DNA of 64,000 nt from Rivularia sp. PCC 7116 (GTDB lineage: Bacteria; Cyanobacteriota; Cyanobacteriia; Cyanobacteriales; Nostocaceae), in assembly GCF_000316665.1 (NCBI RefSeq), contig NC_019678.1, positions 2,604,001 to 2,668,000 of the forward strand. Reading direction: 5' to 3'. Numbering within the stretch: the stretch's first letter is position 1; every line of letters starts with the position of its first letter. This document shows, piece after piece, positions 44,322 to 53,590 of this stretch. The notes below the pieces were generated by a model that saw only the letters and a program-made list of their open reading frames with translations, was not told the DNA's origin and did not search any database. The translations under genes and the position numbers were made by a program.

Positions 44322-45812
44322 TTAAGGTAGCCAGAAATCTGGAATAATGGATTTACCAATTCCGCGCACGGTATTGTTAATTGTTCTGGCAAACTGTATG
44401 TGCGCTTCGTCTGCTTCTACAGGTAAAATATTCGCGTTTGCACCTTTTCCTAAATATTTAACTACAAAATTTGCAGCTTCCAAACCCGTAACATAAGCCT
44501 TTTCCTGGGAGAAAGAACCGTGGCGGGTGATAATCCAATCACCACTCATAAATAGATTATTCAAACTTGTTCTTGCTGGCAGCATATTTCTATAGCTACC
44601 GGGTGAAAAGTGCGTTACTGCTTGGGGTAGACGGATAACGCTGCTGTCGATTACTTTTGCATGAGCAAATTCCGGTACGCAAGTAGTTAAATATCTTTGC
44701 ACTATAGGAATTATTTCTTCATCGCTCAATGAAATAAATTGATTAGCATGGTAAAAATCAACTTCTACAACCGTTCCCGGTTCGTCTTTATATTCATCGT
44801 GAAGCGCATTTAAATCAAAAAACGTCCATCCGGTAGTTTTATCAAAGCCAAAACAAGCATTAGACGGACGAGGAATATTAATTTTTCGATCAAACCATAG
44901 ACGAGTTGCTAATACATCAATAGAATTTAAATTTTTCAAATTGCGAAATTCTGACCGAGTTTGTAAACTTTCACTATTAGCAACAATCTTTTTCATGGCA
45001 TTGATACCGACACTAAAAACTACCGCATCCGCATCAAAAACTTCATCGCCGCAAACTACACTTTTGACTTGATTGCCATCAGTAACTAATTCGGTAACTC
45101 GTTTATTTGCAAGAACTTTTCCCCCAGCTTGGGTAATTTTATCCACCCAAGGGCGAAAAATTTGTTCGCCAACAGTACCCCGACACCAAACCACATCAAA
45201 ATCCGGTTGATGAGCCAAAATAAAATAATAAAGCATTCCCAAAGCAGCAGCAGCAGAACATTGTTCTCCAGGTGCGAATAAACCCACCAGCAACATTGGC
45301 TCAAAAGATTCGCGGTAAAGTCGTGCAGAAACGCCAAACTGCTTGAACAATTCCCGCGCCGTGACATAATCGTAACGCCGCCAAGCAGCATCGGAATTAT
45401 CAAAATCAATTAGAGCATAAAGTAAAGGTAAAGCGCTGAGCCTATCAACTAACGGCAACCTTTGAAACTGAGTGTAAATAAAAGTCCCTAAAGGAGTAGG
45501 AAGCCTTGGTAAATCTTGAAAAATCGGCGATTCAACTTCTAAACCTGCGGGAGAATATTGAGATGAGCGAGTCCAAGTAGTGAAAGGATTAATATTTAGC
45601 TCATTGATTAAAGCAAAGATATTTCTGTAAGGATACCAAAATCCGTGAATACCAGCTTCAACAGATTTACCTTTTTCAGTTTTCCAACCAGCAACCAAAC
45701 CTCCTGGATAGGAACCAGCTTCTAAAAGCGTCACATCGTAACCTTGTTTTGCTAGATGATGAGTGGCACCTAAACCAGCCCAACCAGCACCTACTACTAC
45801 TACTTTTTTCAT
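44322..45812 (-). CDS. FAD-dependent amine-oxidase/desaturase-like protein, 496 aa
   Basis: The N-terminal motif VVVVGAGWAGLGATHHLAKQGYDVTLLEA binds FAD; the C-terminal GDWI-type end (LFMSGDWIITRHGSFSQEKAYVTGLEAAN) fits the phytoene-desaturase/zeta-carotene-desaturase-like branch of FAD enzymes. The exact reaction is unknown. It precedes the ureide group on the same strand, 180 bp from the AllA-like gene, without obvious link. It starts at ATG 45812. Confidence 0.75.
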   Translation of the reverse strand: MKKVVVVGAGWAGLGATHHLAKQGYDVTLLEAGSYPGGLVAGWKTEKGKSVEAGIHGFWYPYRNIFALINELNINPFTTWTRSSQYSPAGLEVESPIFQDLPRLPTPLGTFIYTQFQRLPLVDRLSALPLLYALIDFDNSDAAWRRYDYVTARELFKQFGVSARLYRESFEPMLLVGLFAPGEQCSAAAALGMLYYFILAHQPDFDVVWCRGTVGEQIFRPWVDKITQAGGKVLANKRVTELVTDGNQVKSVVCGDEVFDADAVVFSVGINAMKKIVANSESLQTRSEFRNLKNLNSIDVLATRLWFDRKINIPRPSNACFGFDKTTGWTFFDLNALHDEYKDEPGTVVEVDFYHANQFISLSDEEIIPIVQRYLTTCVPEFAHAKVIDSSVIRLPQAVTHFSPGSYRNMLPARTSLNNLFMSGDWIITRHGSFSQEKAYVTGLEAANFVVKYLGKGANANILPVEADEAHIQFARTINNTVRGIGKSIIPDFWLP

Positions 45813-45824
45813 TTCAGAGGAATG

Positions 45825-45860
45825 CGAACAGTTAACAGTAAACAGTTAACAGTAATCATA
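45825..45860. repeat. AACAGTTAACAGTA repeats
   Basis: Three GAACAGTTAACAGTAA-type units upstream of the FAD enzyme; the same repeat type is seen at 27838 and 47590. Confidence 0.5.
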
Positions 45861-45991
45861 TTATTTTTAGGTAACGCGAAAAATAATTTTGGAATTCGAC
45901 ATCCCAATACAATAAATTTTATTTCTCAGATTTTCATATTAGTTAATATCAAAGATATCAAAACTCTAAATTCCTGATTACCAATTACCAA

Positions 45992-46573
45992 TTACCCATT
46001 ACCTACTTCTAATTCAATTTCATATCCCAATCTTTTAGCAAGAGAGATTTTATAAACATCGCCTTGATTCATTTCTCCTGGTTCTTTCATTTGAGTTAAA
46101 GCGGTAACAACTTCATCAGAATTTGCCGTCAAGATAACTACAGGTGTATCGCAAGCGATGGGGAAATCATGCCAAGTACCGAGATGTAATAAAAGTCCAT
46201 GCCCTGGAGGAAAACGCAAGGCTTTTACCTGAGACAAATCCGGTAAATCTTGGTTATTTTGATGAGTGGGTGGCGATAAAACCATAATAAAAGGAGATTG
46301 TCCCAAACCGATAAACATTTGAGTCATATACATATGACGTTCCAACCAGGTTACTGTCGGATATCCCGGCAGAATTTTCGCTGTTCTAAAAGTTGCATTT
46401 CCGCGATAGGTAAAGTCTATATTTTCACCTTCTAATACTCTTCCTTGATAAAAAGGTATTCCCAATCCCGGTTTACTAACGTCATCACCTAACAAATGCC
46501 CGTAGGGTTTAATATTTTCCGAATCCGCATCAATTACGGGAATTGTTAAAGTTTTAGTTGGAGAAGTAGTCAT
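45992..46573 (-). CDS. Ureidoglycolate lyase-like (AllA-type cupin) protein, 193 aa
   Basis: The cupin-like AllA family pattern is seen in PYGHLLGDD at the N-terminus, ERHMYMTQMFIGLG in the middle and FPPGHGLLLHLGTWHDFPI (the His-rich metal/active loop). Ureidoglycolate lyase yields glyoxylate and urea at the end of allantoin breakdown. It is read in the same direction as the PuuE-like gene (163 bp upstream), which supports a ureide role. It starts at ATG 46573. Confidence 0.7.
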   Translation of the reverse strand: MTTSPTKTLTIPVIDADSENIKPYGHLLGDDVSKPGLGIPFYQGRVLEGENIDFTYRGNATFRTAKILPGYPTVTWLERHMYMTQMFIGLGQSPFIMVLSPPTHQNNQDLPDLSQVKALRFPPGHGLLLHLGTWHDFPIACDTPVVILTANSDEVVTALTQMKEPGEMNQGDVYKISLAKRLGYEIELEVGNG

Positions 46574-46645
46574 ATGAATTTTGGATTTTGGATTTTGGAT
46601 TTTAACAACGGATAGTTTTTTTATTTTTGGATTATAACCCTGAAA

Positions 46646-46693
46646 ACCTCACCCTGTCCTGTCGGACATCCATCTCCTTGTTAAGGAGAGGGA
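46646..46693. repeat. CTCACCC..CTCCTTG..AAGGAGAGG repeat unit
   Basis: A degenerate copy of the CCTCACCCC unit with an imperfect CTCCTTGTTAAGGAGAG hairpin (46673-46690). It is related to 62155-62195 and 44257-44301. Confidence 0.5.
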
Positions 46694-46736
46694 AAGATTT
46701 ACGATAAGAATTAATTCATTTATAACTGATAACTGT

Positions 46737-47591
46737 TCACTGTTCACTGATAACTGACTCATATATTTGCTCTCCCGTCGTCATCCAAGTATCGGGTTGA
46801 TTTTTAATATGCATTAAACATTCTTTTAAATATTTTAACCGCATGGGTTGACCGACTATAAAAGGATGTAAACCAATTGCCATTGTTCTAGCTTGCGATT
46901 CTGCTTCTTGCCATAATTGATAAAATTGGTCTTCTATAGCTTTAGCAAATTCTGCACCAGAAAAGCGGTTGCTTAAACACAAAGTTATATCGTTGGCTTC
47001 AATGGTATAAGGAATAGCTAATAAACGTCCATTTTCAACAGGGTACCAATAAGGCAGATCGTCATTTACCCAATCGGCAGTATATTGAATTCCAGCAGCA
47101 TGTAATAAATCAAATGTTGATTCTGTAATCGAAAATCCAGGAGTTAACCAACCTTTGGGAATTGTACCTGTAGCTTGTTTAAGTAAAGTTATAGTTTTAT
47201 TTATTGTATCAATTTCTGTTTCTTTATCCATACCGCTATGACCCGTAGAATTATTAATTCCATGTGCCATTATTTCCCAATTATGTTGCAGCATCGCTTC
47301 CATAATTTCTGGGTATAATTCGCAAATTTCCCCGTTCACTGCTGCGGTTACAGGAATTTCTAATTCAGCAAATAAATCAAATAAACGCCAAATACCAACT
47401 CTATTTCCATAATCTCGCCAACCGTAATTAGCAATTTCTGGATAGCTATTTAAATGAGGTTGAATTGCCGTTCCTTGTTTACCAAAGGTGAAATGTTCAA
47501 CGTTCATTACCACCCATACGCCGACTCTAGCATTATTAGGTAATTTTAGTTGTGGACGTTGAGTAATTGGTTGGAAAGATGGAGGAAGCAT
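46737..47591 (-). CDS. Polysaccharide-deacetylase-fold allantoinase-like (PuuE-type) protein, 284 aa
   Basis: The NodB-like fold is seen with VVMNVEHFTFG near residue 28, YGWRDYGNRVGIWRLFDL, EIMAHGINNSTGHSG (metal His) and GWLTPGFSITESTFDLL. PuuE-type proteins act as allantoinases opening the hydantoin ring of allantoin. The context with an AllA-like gene and a nucleoside-type ABC importer supports purine degradation; substrate specificity is inferred. It starts at ATG 47591. Confidence 0.7.
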   Translation of the reverse strand: MLPPSFQPITQRPQLKLPNNARVGVWVVMNVEHFTFGKQGTAIQPHLNSYPEIANYGWRDYGNRVGIWRLFDLFAELEIPVTAAVNGEICELYPEIMEAMLQHNWEIMAHGINNSTGHSGMDKETEIDTINKTITLLKQATGTIPKGWLTPGFSITESTFDLLHAAGIQYTADWVNDDLPYWYPVENGRLLAIPYTIEANDITLCLSNRFSGAEFAKAIEDQFYQLWQEAESQARTMAIGLHPFIVGQPMRLKYLKECLMHIKNQPDTWMTTGEQIYESVISEQ

Positions 47592-47660
47592 AAATCAGTT
47601 AACAGTGAGCAGTGAGCAGTGAACAGTGAACAGTTGTTCATCCGGAGGATGTGGATCATC
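47592..47660. repeat. CAGTGAGCAGTGAAC repeat array
   Basis: Tandem AACAGTGAGCAGTGAGCAGT units start 3 bp after the PuuE start codon on the other side. They are interrupted by a GTTCATCCGGAGGATGTGGATCATC unit. Confidence 0.55.
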
Positions 47661-47826
47661 AGTGAGCAGTCAACAGTTGTATTAAATAATATTTTGTATA
47701 CTATATAACATGAAATTATAGAAAACTATTTTATAAATGTGAGATATGAATATGTTTTTTTAATAGTTCTTAAAAAAAGGCTTTTACTAAGAATTATTTT
47801 ACTAATTCTCAATGCCCAATTACCAA

Positions 47827-48756
47827 TTACCAATTACCACTACTGCGAAAAGGTTCTCCTAATGATGCAGGAGCTTGTAATTTCAATCGGGTTTCGTCTC
47901 GCGAAATAATTACTAGTACTAAGATAGTCGCGATATAGGGGAAGGAAGATAATAGGTAAGGAGAAAGATTTACACCAATTGCTTGTAAAGTTAACTGTAT
48001 GGCACTGATTCCACCAAATAAATAAGCACCGAGTAGTATTCTAGCTGGTTTCCAACTGGCAAAGGCAACTAACGCGATCGCAATCCATCCTTTACCTGAT
48101 GCCATATTTTCTGCCCATAATGGAGTATATGCCAGAGAAAGATAACTTCCTGCTAAACCTGCCATTGCACCACCAAACATTACTGACAAGTAACGGATTT
48201 GGCGAACTTTTAAACCAAGTTTGTTTGCCGATTGAGGAGATTCACCGATACTGCGTAAAATTAATCCCAAACGAGTTTTGTGGAGGAACCAAGACACTAA
48301 TATTATTAATAAAATTGAAGTATATACTAAAATATCTTGATTAAACAAAGCTCCAATTATGGGAATTGATTTTAAAATCGGAATTCCTAGAGGTTGTAAT
48401 GGAGCTATAGTTTTACCTACGTATTCAGCACCGATAAAAGCACTCACACCAGAACCAAAAATACTTAATGCTAAACCACTCGCAACTTGATTAGCATTTA
48501 TTGTAATTACTAAAACTGCATGAATTAAAGCAATTATTATTCCTGCTACAACCGATACTAACAATGCCAAATAAATATTACCTGTAACTACCGCAGCGAT
48601 AAAACCGCTTGCCGCACCAACTAACATCATTCCTTCAACACCAAGATTAAAAACTCCAGATTTTTCCGCAATTAATTCACCTGTAGCTGCCAAAATTAAC
48701 GGTGTCGCAGCCTTCAAAGTATCGTTAGTAATTGATGTTAAAAGTTGTAGGTTCAT
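47827..48756 (-). CDS. ABC importer permease, nucleoside (NupQ/BmpC-like) type, about 309 aa
   Basis: About nine membrane helices with the family motif LILAATGELIAEKSGVFNLGVEGMML and GWIAIALVAFASW. This matches the second permease of BMP-type nucleoside importers. I prefer ATG 48756 to the 48789 start, whose codon is TTG in repeat DNA. It works with the genes at 49072 and 50858; the substrate-binding protein is not in view. Confidence 0.8.
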   Translation of the reverse strand: MNLQLLTSITNDTLKAATPLILAATGELIAEKSGVFNLGVEGMMLVGAASGFIAAVVTGNIYLALLVSVVAGIIIALIHAVLVITINANQVASGLALSIFGSGVSAFIGAEYVGKTIAPLQPLGIPILKSIPIIGALFNQDILVYTSILLIILVSWFLHKTRLGLILRSIGESPQSANKLGLKVRQIRYLSVMFGGAMAGLAGSYLSLAYTPLWAENMASGKGWIAIALVAFASWKPARILLGAYLFGGISAIQLTLQAIGVNLSPYLLSSFPYIATILVLVIISRDETRLKLQAPASLGEPFRSSGNW

Positions 48757-48839
48757 GTTATCAGTGAGCAGTATCCAGTTATTAGTCAATTATTTATTTA
48801 ATATCATAGTTATCAAATACGAGATTTCTTGTAGTGCCC

Positions 48840-48930
48840 TCAATCGCCCTCACTCTATAAGAATGGGGCTACTTAAACAAAGCCCGTCTACACGGGCTAA
48901 ATTAGGGGCATCTCTATAAAGAAATGGTAT
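48840..48930. repeat. REP-like element, copy C (short form)
   Basis: Same start as copies A and B (TCAATCGCCCTCACTCTATAAG, GGGGCTACTTAAAC), then an AGCCCGTCTACACGGGCT hairpin and the shared tail CATCTCTATAAAGAAATGG. It lacks the third and fourth hairpins of the RAYT-linked copies. Copies D (55125-55211) and E (57611-57838) share this short form. Confidence 0.7.
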
Positions 48931-48974
48931 TACCCGCTATTTAAAACTTGCATTTAAAAAACATAATTCTTCAT

Positions 48975-49073
48975 GCCCAATTACTTGTTACCAATTACCA
49001 ATTACCAATTACCAATTACCAATTACCAATTACCAATGCCCAATGCCCAATGCCCAATGCCCAATGCCCAATT
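48975..49073. repeat. CCAATTA / CCAATGC tandem array
   Basis: About seven CAATTAC units followed by six CAATGCC units end at the stop of the permease gene (49072). A typical heptamer array. Confidence 0.75.
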
Positions 49074-50133
49074 ATTTATTAGTAAGTAAAATTTTGTTAT
49101 AAATTAATAAATCGGTTGATAGTAATACTAATAATAATATTCCTTGAAAGATGCTGGCTAAAGCCAAAGGTAATCCTAATTTTATTTGTAAAAGTTCGCT
49201 GCCTACATAAAGTTGCGCTAGCAATAAGCTCGATAATATTATCATTAATGGGTTTAATCTGCCGATAAAGGCTGCAATTATGGCAGTGTAACCGTAACCG
49301 GGGGAAATTGTTGCACGCAGTTGTCCAATTAATCCGCTAACTTCACATACTCCTGCTAATCCTGCTAAGCTACCACTCAATAGCAAGCTTAACCAAATTA
49401 TTCGTTTTCTATTTATCCCCGCATACTCTGCTGCTGGTAAGGAAGCACCAACAACCCGCAGGCTGAAGCCAAACTGCGATCGCGACAGGATTAACCATAC
49501 AATAATTGCTGCGATCGCGGCGAATATTATTCCTAAGTGTAGTCGAGTTCCAGGAATTAGCGGTGGAAGGGTGGCAAATTCGCTTAAAATTGCAGATTCA
49601 GGAAAGTTAAATCCTTCAGTATCTTGTAATGGTCCCCTGACTGAATAATTAAGTAAAGATATAGCAATATAATTCAACATCAAGCTCGTAAGGATTTCAT
49701 TGGCATTGAATCGCACTTTTAAGAATGCTGGTATGCTTGCCCAAATCGCACCACCAATAATTCCGGCAACTAAACAAAAAAACAGTAAACTGTAATTATT
49801 TATATTGGGAAAAAAGATGGCAACCGCACTTCCAAAAACTGCTCCTACAATGAATTGCCCTTCAGCACCTATATTCCATATTTTGCCTTGAAAACATATT
49901 GCTAAACCCACGGCTATAAGTAATATTGGCGCTGCTTTAACTAGAATTTCTGTGATTGCGTAGGGATTTATTAGTGGCGATATTAACAATGTTTCCAAAG
50001 CTAGAATCGGAGGTTTACCGTTTAAACTAAATAAAATAATACCAGAAAATATGGTTCCGAATAATGCTACTAGAGGTGATAGTATTTGCCAAAATTGTGA
50101 TGGAGTATTACGCGGCTGAAGTTTAATCTGCAT
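49072..50133 (-). CDS. ABC importer permease, nucleoside (NupP-like) type, about 353 aa
   Basis: About ten membrane helices with ETLLISPLINPYAITEILVKAAPILLIAVGLAICFQGKIWNIGAEGQ-type start (family motif FQGKIWNIGAEGQFIVGA). This is the first permease of the importer. I use ATG 50133 (MQIKLQ) because the longer start is a TTG. The gap of 725 bp to the ATPase is unusual for this operon type, since it holds a rightward small gene. Confidence 0.8.
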   Translation of the reverse strand: MQIKLQPRNTPSQFWQILSPLVALFGTIFSGIILFSLNGKPPILALETLLISPLINPYAITEILVKAAPILLIAVGLAICFQGKIWNIGAEGQFIVGAVFGSAVAIFFPNINNYSLLFFCLVAGIIGGAIWASIPAFLKVRFNANEILTSLMLNYIAISLLNYSVRGPLQDTEGFNFPESAILSEFATLPPLIPGTRLHLGIIFAAIAAIIVWLILSRSQFGFSLRVVGASLPAAEYAGINRKRIIWLSLLLSGSLAGLAGVCEVSGLIGQLRATISPGYGYTAIIAAFIGRLNPLMIILSSLLLAQLYVGSELLQIKLGLPLALASIFQGILLLVLLSTDLLIYNKILLTNK

Positions 50134-50157
50134 GGAACATGAAAAATTATTTAGCAA

Positions 50158-50857
50158 AACTTATTATCCCATTAAGTTTGATATTCTTCTCAAACCGTAT
50201 ATAAACTTTCTCTTCGCTTCCAGATTAACTATATCCCTGTATTTCGTTTATGTGTTTTCTTTGTCACTGTGGCTTCTGTTATCGGTAGTCTTGTTGTTAT
50301 ATAGCGATTGAAAAGAGTTATTGAATATTCAGAGATAGAAATGAATATATTTGTATTAACCTAATTCTTAATTAATAACTAACCTAAATTTTACATAAGG
50401 TACAATAAAATGATACTTATGGTAGAGTTCAAAGTTAATGCTAAATATTTAAAATATTAGTAAGCTAAATATATATTTTTTCTGGATGTGATAAACAATA
50501 TTCGACAGCATCCCGGAAAGCTTAACTGAGGATTTGATGTTAGTTACATAGGCTGTGGATACGAATAAATCCAATACTTCAAGGGAGGTTTTTCTATGGA
50601 AGGCGCTTTATTGATACTATTCCTTTTTCTACTGATTACTTCCGGTAAAACAGAAAAAACACCCGACGAACATTACGAAGTAAAAATCTACGACAAAAAG
50701 AAGAAAAAAGATGAATGAGGGTATTATTTTTCTGCGAACTAACAAGTAATAAATTAAGGCTTGGGGTAATTCTACTTAATTAAATATGGAAAAAATCAGT
50801 GGTAATGCTGCGTCAATATAGCTTCGATTAAATATTTTGGTGTTTCCTATTTTTGGC
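50158..50857. other. Gap between importer permease and ATPase
   Basis: AT-rich, with the 40-aa gene at 50596 the only supported item. The remainder shows no hairpin, array or tRNA. Confidence 0.5.
50596..50718 (+). CDS. Small membrane protein, 40 aa
   Basis: A perfect Shine-Dalgarno AAGGGAGG lies 7 bp before ATG 50596. The product has one hydrophobic helix (GALLILFLFLLITSG) followed by a charged tail ending YDKKKKKDE. It is opposite to the importer genes. The strong ribosome site makes it a real gene. The function is unknown; small single-helix proteins of this type are often overlooked. Confidence 0.6.
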   Translation: MEGALLILFLFLLITSGKTEKTPDEHYEVKIYDKKKKKDE

Positions 50858-52399
50858 TCATAACCCTATCCCTCCCATCAAGTGACCAATTTTCTTACGA
50901 TTAATATCTGTAGTTGCTGTTAAAGGAGAAAGTCTTCCTTTATAAATGACTCCAATACGATTGCATAAACTACAAAGTTCGTTCAAATCTTCAGAAATCA
51001 CGATTACAGATGAACCCGAATCGCGCATTTGGAATAAAGCATTGTGGATAGTTGCACAAGCGCTAATATCAACTCCCCATGTTGGATGTGCAGCTATTAA
51101 AACAATGGGATTCTGCTGTATTTCTCGCCCAATAATAAATTTTTGTAAGTTTTCCCCCGATAAACTACCTGCTCTGGAATTTAATCCACCACCTCTAACA
51201 TCAAATGCATTGACAATTCTTTTCGTCCAAGCCTTTAATTTAGATTGACGAATCATTCCGCTTTGCAACATACCTTGTCCATAAGCAGTCAGTAAAGCGT
51301 TCTCTTGCAAGGTCATATTTGCTACGATGCCTTTAGACAAACGTTCTTCTGGAGCGTAAGCTATACCCAAACGCCGACGCATAGTAACGCCAAAATTACC
51401 GACGGGCATTTCTCCTAACATAATCATTTCATTCGACGAAGAAACAATTTCACCGCTTAAAGCCGACGTTAATTCTGACTGCCCGTTACCGGCAACTCCA
51501 GCTATTCCGATAATCTCACCGCTACCAACTTCAAAATTGATATTTCGCAAAGCAATACCGTAAGGATGCTGCTTCGGTAAGCATAAATCTCGAACCTGCA
51601 AGCAGATATCACTGGATACATAAGAGTATTTAGAATATTTGGCATTATCCTCTTCAACTATTCCCAATGCCCAATCTTTTCTATCTTCGCCAATCATTAA
51701 TTTAGCTAAATAATTTGGCGTTTCCTTTTGAGGATTGCAGTTTGCGACTACCTTACCTTGGCGTAATACTGTAGCATTAGTACAAAGTTGGTGTATTTCA
51801 TTCAACTTATGAGAGCTAAACAAAATACTGCAACCATTGATTGCTAGCTTTCGTAAAATGGCAAAAAGTTTATCTATTTCTTGGGGAGTTAAAACAACGG
51901 TAGGTTCATCTAAAATCAATAACTTTGTATTTTGACACAAACACCGGAGAATTTCTACTTTTTGTTTTTCTCCTACAGCCAAAGTATGAACTAAACGCGA
52001 AGGATTTACTTTTAAACCGTATTCCTTAGAGACAATGCGGATTTTTCTATCGACTTGCTTCAGATTCCATTTTCCCCGAAGCGTTAAAGCAATATTTTCC
52101 GTAACCGTAAGGCTATCAAACAAAGAAAAATGCTGAAACACCATACTAATACCGAGCATACGTGCTTCTTCAGGAGTCGCAAAATTAATTTGATTGCCTT
52201 CCCAAAATATTTCTCCAGCATCTTGAGTTATCAACCCATAAATAATTTTCATTAAAGTACTTTTACCTGCCCCGTTTTCTCCTAACAAAGCATGAATTTC
52301 ACCTGGTTTAATCGTCATATTAATACGATTATTGGCAATACAGTCGGAGTAGGATTTGCGAATATTTCTGACTTGTAAACGAGGAAGAGAGTTGTTCAT
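50858..52399 (-). CDS. ABC importer ATPase, nucleoside (NupO-like) type, 513 aa
   Basis: Two ATPase halves: the first has Walker A GENGAGKST (near 41) and LDEPTVVLTPQEI; the second has GVAGNGQSELTSALSG and the degenerate signature LSGENLQKFIIGRE. The duplicated ATPase is characteristic of sugar/nucleoside (BMP) importers. It powers the two permeases downstream on the same strand. No purine riboswitch was recognised upstream. Confidence 0.83.
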   Translation of the reverse strand: MNNSLPRLQVRNIRKSYSDCIANNRINMTIKPGEIHALLGENGAGKSTLMKIIYGLITQDAGEIFWEGNQINFATPEEARMLGISMVFQHFSLFDSLTVTENIALTLRGKWNLKQVDRKIRIVSKEYGLKVNPSRLVHTLAVGEKQKVEILRCLCQNTKLLILDEPTVVLTPQEIDKLFAILRKLAINGCSILFSSHKLNEIHQLCTNATVLRQGKVVANCNPQKETPNYLAKLMIGEDRKDWALGIVEEDNAKYSKYSYVSSDICLQVRDLCLPKQHPYGIALRNINFEVGSGEIIGIAGVAGNGQSELTSALSGEIVSSSNEMIMLGEMPVGNFGVTMRRRLGIAYAPEERLSKGIVANMTLQENALLTAYGQGMLQSGMIRQSKLKAWTKRIVNAFDVRGGGLNSRAGSLSGENLQKFIIGREIQQNPIVLIAAHPTWGVDISACATIHNALFQMRDSGSSVIVISEDLNELCSLCNRIGVIYKGRLSPLTATTDINRKKIGHLMGGIGL

Positions 52400-52478
52400 A
52401 TTTTAGGAGTAGTAAGTAGCGGGTTAAAATTAAATATTAAACCTTAAACCTTTAATCTCTAACCTTTAACCTTTGCTC
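52400..52478. repeat. TTAAACC/TTAACC heptamers between divergent genes
   Basis: AACCTTAAACCTTTAATCTCTAACC units (52435-52472) sit in the divergent promoter region of the importer ATPase and the glycerate kinase. Promoters must share this short space. Confidence 0.5.
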
Positions 52479-53492
52479 ATGATTACCGAGACAATAATAG
52501 AAAAAGATAAACCGCAACAAAATATAATTGCAGCAGCACTAGATGATAAATTACGAGCTAAAGCTTTCGGTATTACACCCGAAAATGTCGAAGAAATAAT
52601 TAACAAACGCTGGAATTTATTAAAGTCTGTTTATCCAGCTTTTAAAGAGCTATGTCAAAAATCATTATTAATACAACCTCAACTGATACTGCCGACATTA
52701 TGGAATTTATGGCTGCCTTTAGCAATGCAAATAGCATCGCGACATCAACAAATAAAGCGTCCTTTCATCCAGGGAATATTAGGAGGGCAAGGAACAGGAA
52801 AAACCACTACTTGTAAAGTTCTCAAGTTGATTTTATCGCATTTGGAATATCGTACCTTAAATTTATCTATTGATGACTTATATAAAACATACCAAGCACG
52901 TTTAATTTTACAACAACAAGACCCCCGTTTAATTTGGCGGGGACCACCGGGAACTCATGATGTTGATTTGGGTGTAAATATTTTAGATAGTATTCTTCAA
53001 CGTCAAACGATAATTACGGTTCCCCGTTTCGATAAATCGCTACATTCCGGAAATGGCGATCGCGCCTTACCAGAAACGGTAGAAAACATTGATATAGTAT
53101 TATTTGAAGGTTGGTTTGTCGGAGCAATTCCAGTAAATCCAGGAGTATTTAATAACTCACCGCTACCGATTATTACAGAGGCAGATAAACAATTTGCCAA
53201 GGATATGAACGATAAACTTCATGAATATCTATGCTTATGGCAGCGTTTAGATAGTTTAATTGTACTTAATCCTGAAGATTATCGTCTTTCCTTAGAATGG
53301 CGAAAACAAGCAGAACATCAAATGAAAGCTAGTGGTAAACCTGGAATGACAGACTTACAAATAGAAGAATTCGTAAACTACTTTTGGAAAGCACTGCACC
53401 CGGAATTATTTATCAAACCATTAACCAAATCTCCATCAATTGATTTAGTAATTGAAATAAATCCAAATCATAGCTTTGGAAAAGTTTTTTAA
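52479..53492 (+). CDS. D-glycerate 3-kinase (plant GLYK-type), 337 aa
   Basis: The P-loop GGQGTGKTT is at residues 102-110, with LSIDDLYKTYQARLIL and RGPPGTHDVDLG following, the pattern of the plant/cyanobacterial glycerate kinases that finish photorespiration by making 3-phosphoglycerate. The start is ATG 52479, because the frame before it begins with TTG. A length of about 337 aa is normal. Confidence 0.85.
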   Translation: MITETIIEKDKPQQNIIAAALDDKLRAKAFGITPENVEEIINKRWNLLKSVYPAFKELCQKSLLIQPQLILPTLWNLWLPLAMQIASRHQQIKRPFIQGILGGQGTGKTTTCKVLKLILSHLEYRTLNLSIDDLYKTYQARLILQQQDPRLIWRGPPGTHDVDLGVNILDSILQRQTIITVPRFDKSLHSGNGDRALPETVENIDIVLFEGWFVGAIPVNPGVFNNSPLPIITEADKQFAKDMNDKLHEYLCLWQRLDSLIVLNPEDYRLSLEWRKQAEHQMKASGKPGMTDLQIEEFVNYFWKALHPELFIKPLTKSPSIDLVIEINPNHSFGKVF

Positions 53493-53590
53493 CAGTGAGC
53501 AGTTAGCAGTTAGCAGTTACCAATGCCCAATGCCCAATGCACCATGCCCCATGCCCAATTACCCATTACCTATTACCAAATACCAATTCC
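53493..53590. repeat. AGCAGTTAGCAGTTA and CCAATGCCC repeats
   Basis: CAGTGAGCAGTTAGC units start at the kinase stop; CAATGCCC and ATTACC units follow to the SelO stop. The converging genes have no other terminator visible. Confidence 0.65.

Noticed and set aside
48975-49073. Possible CRISPR array
   Set aside because: Contiguous CAATTAC and CAATGCC heptamers without spacers.
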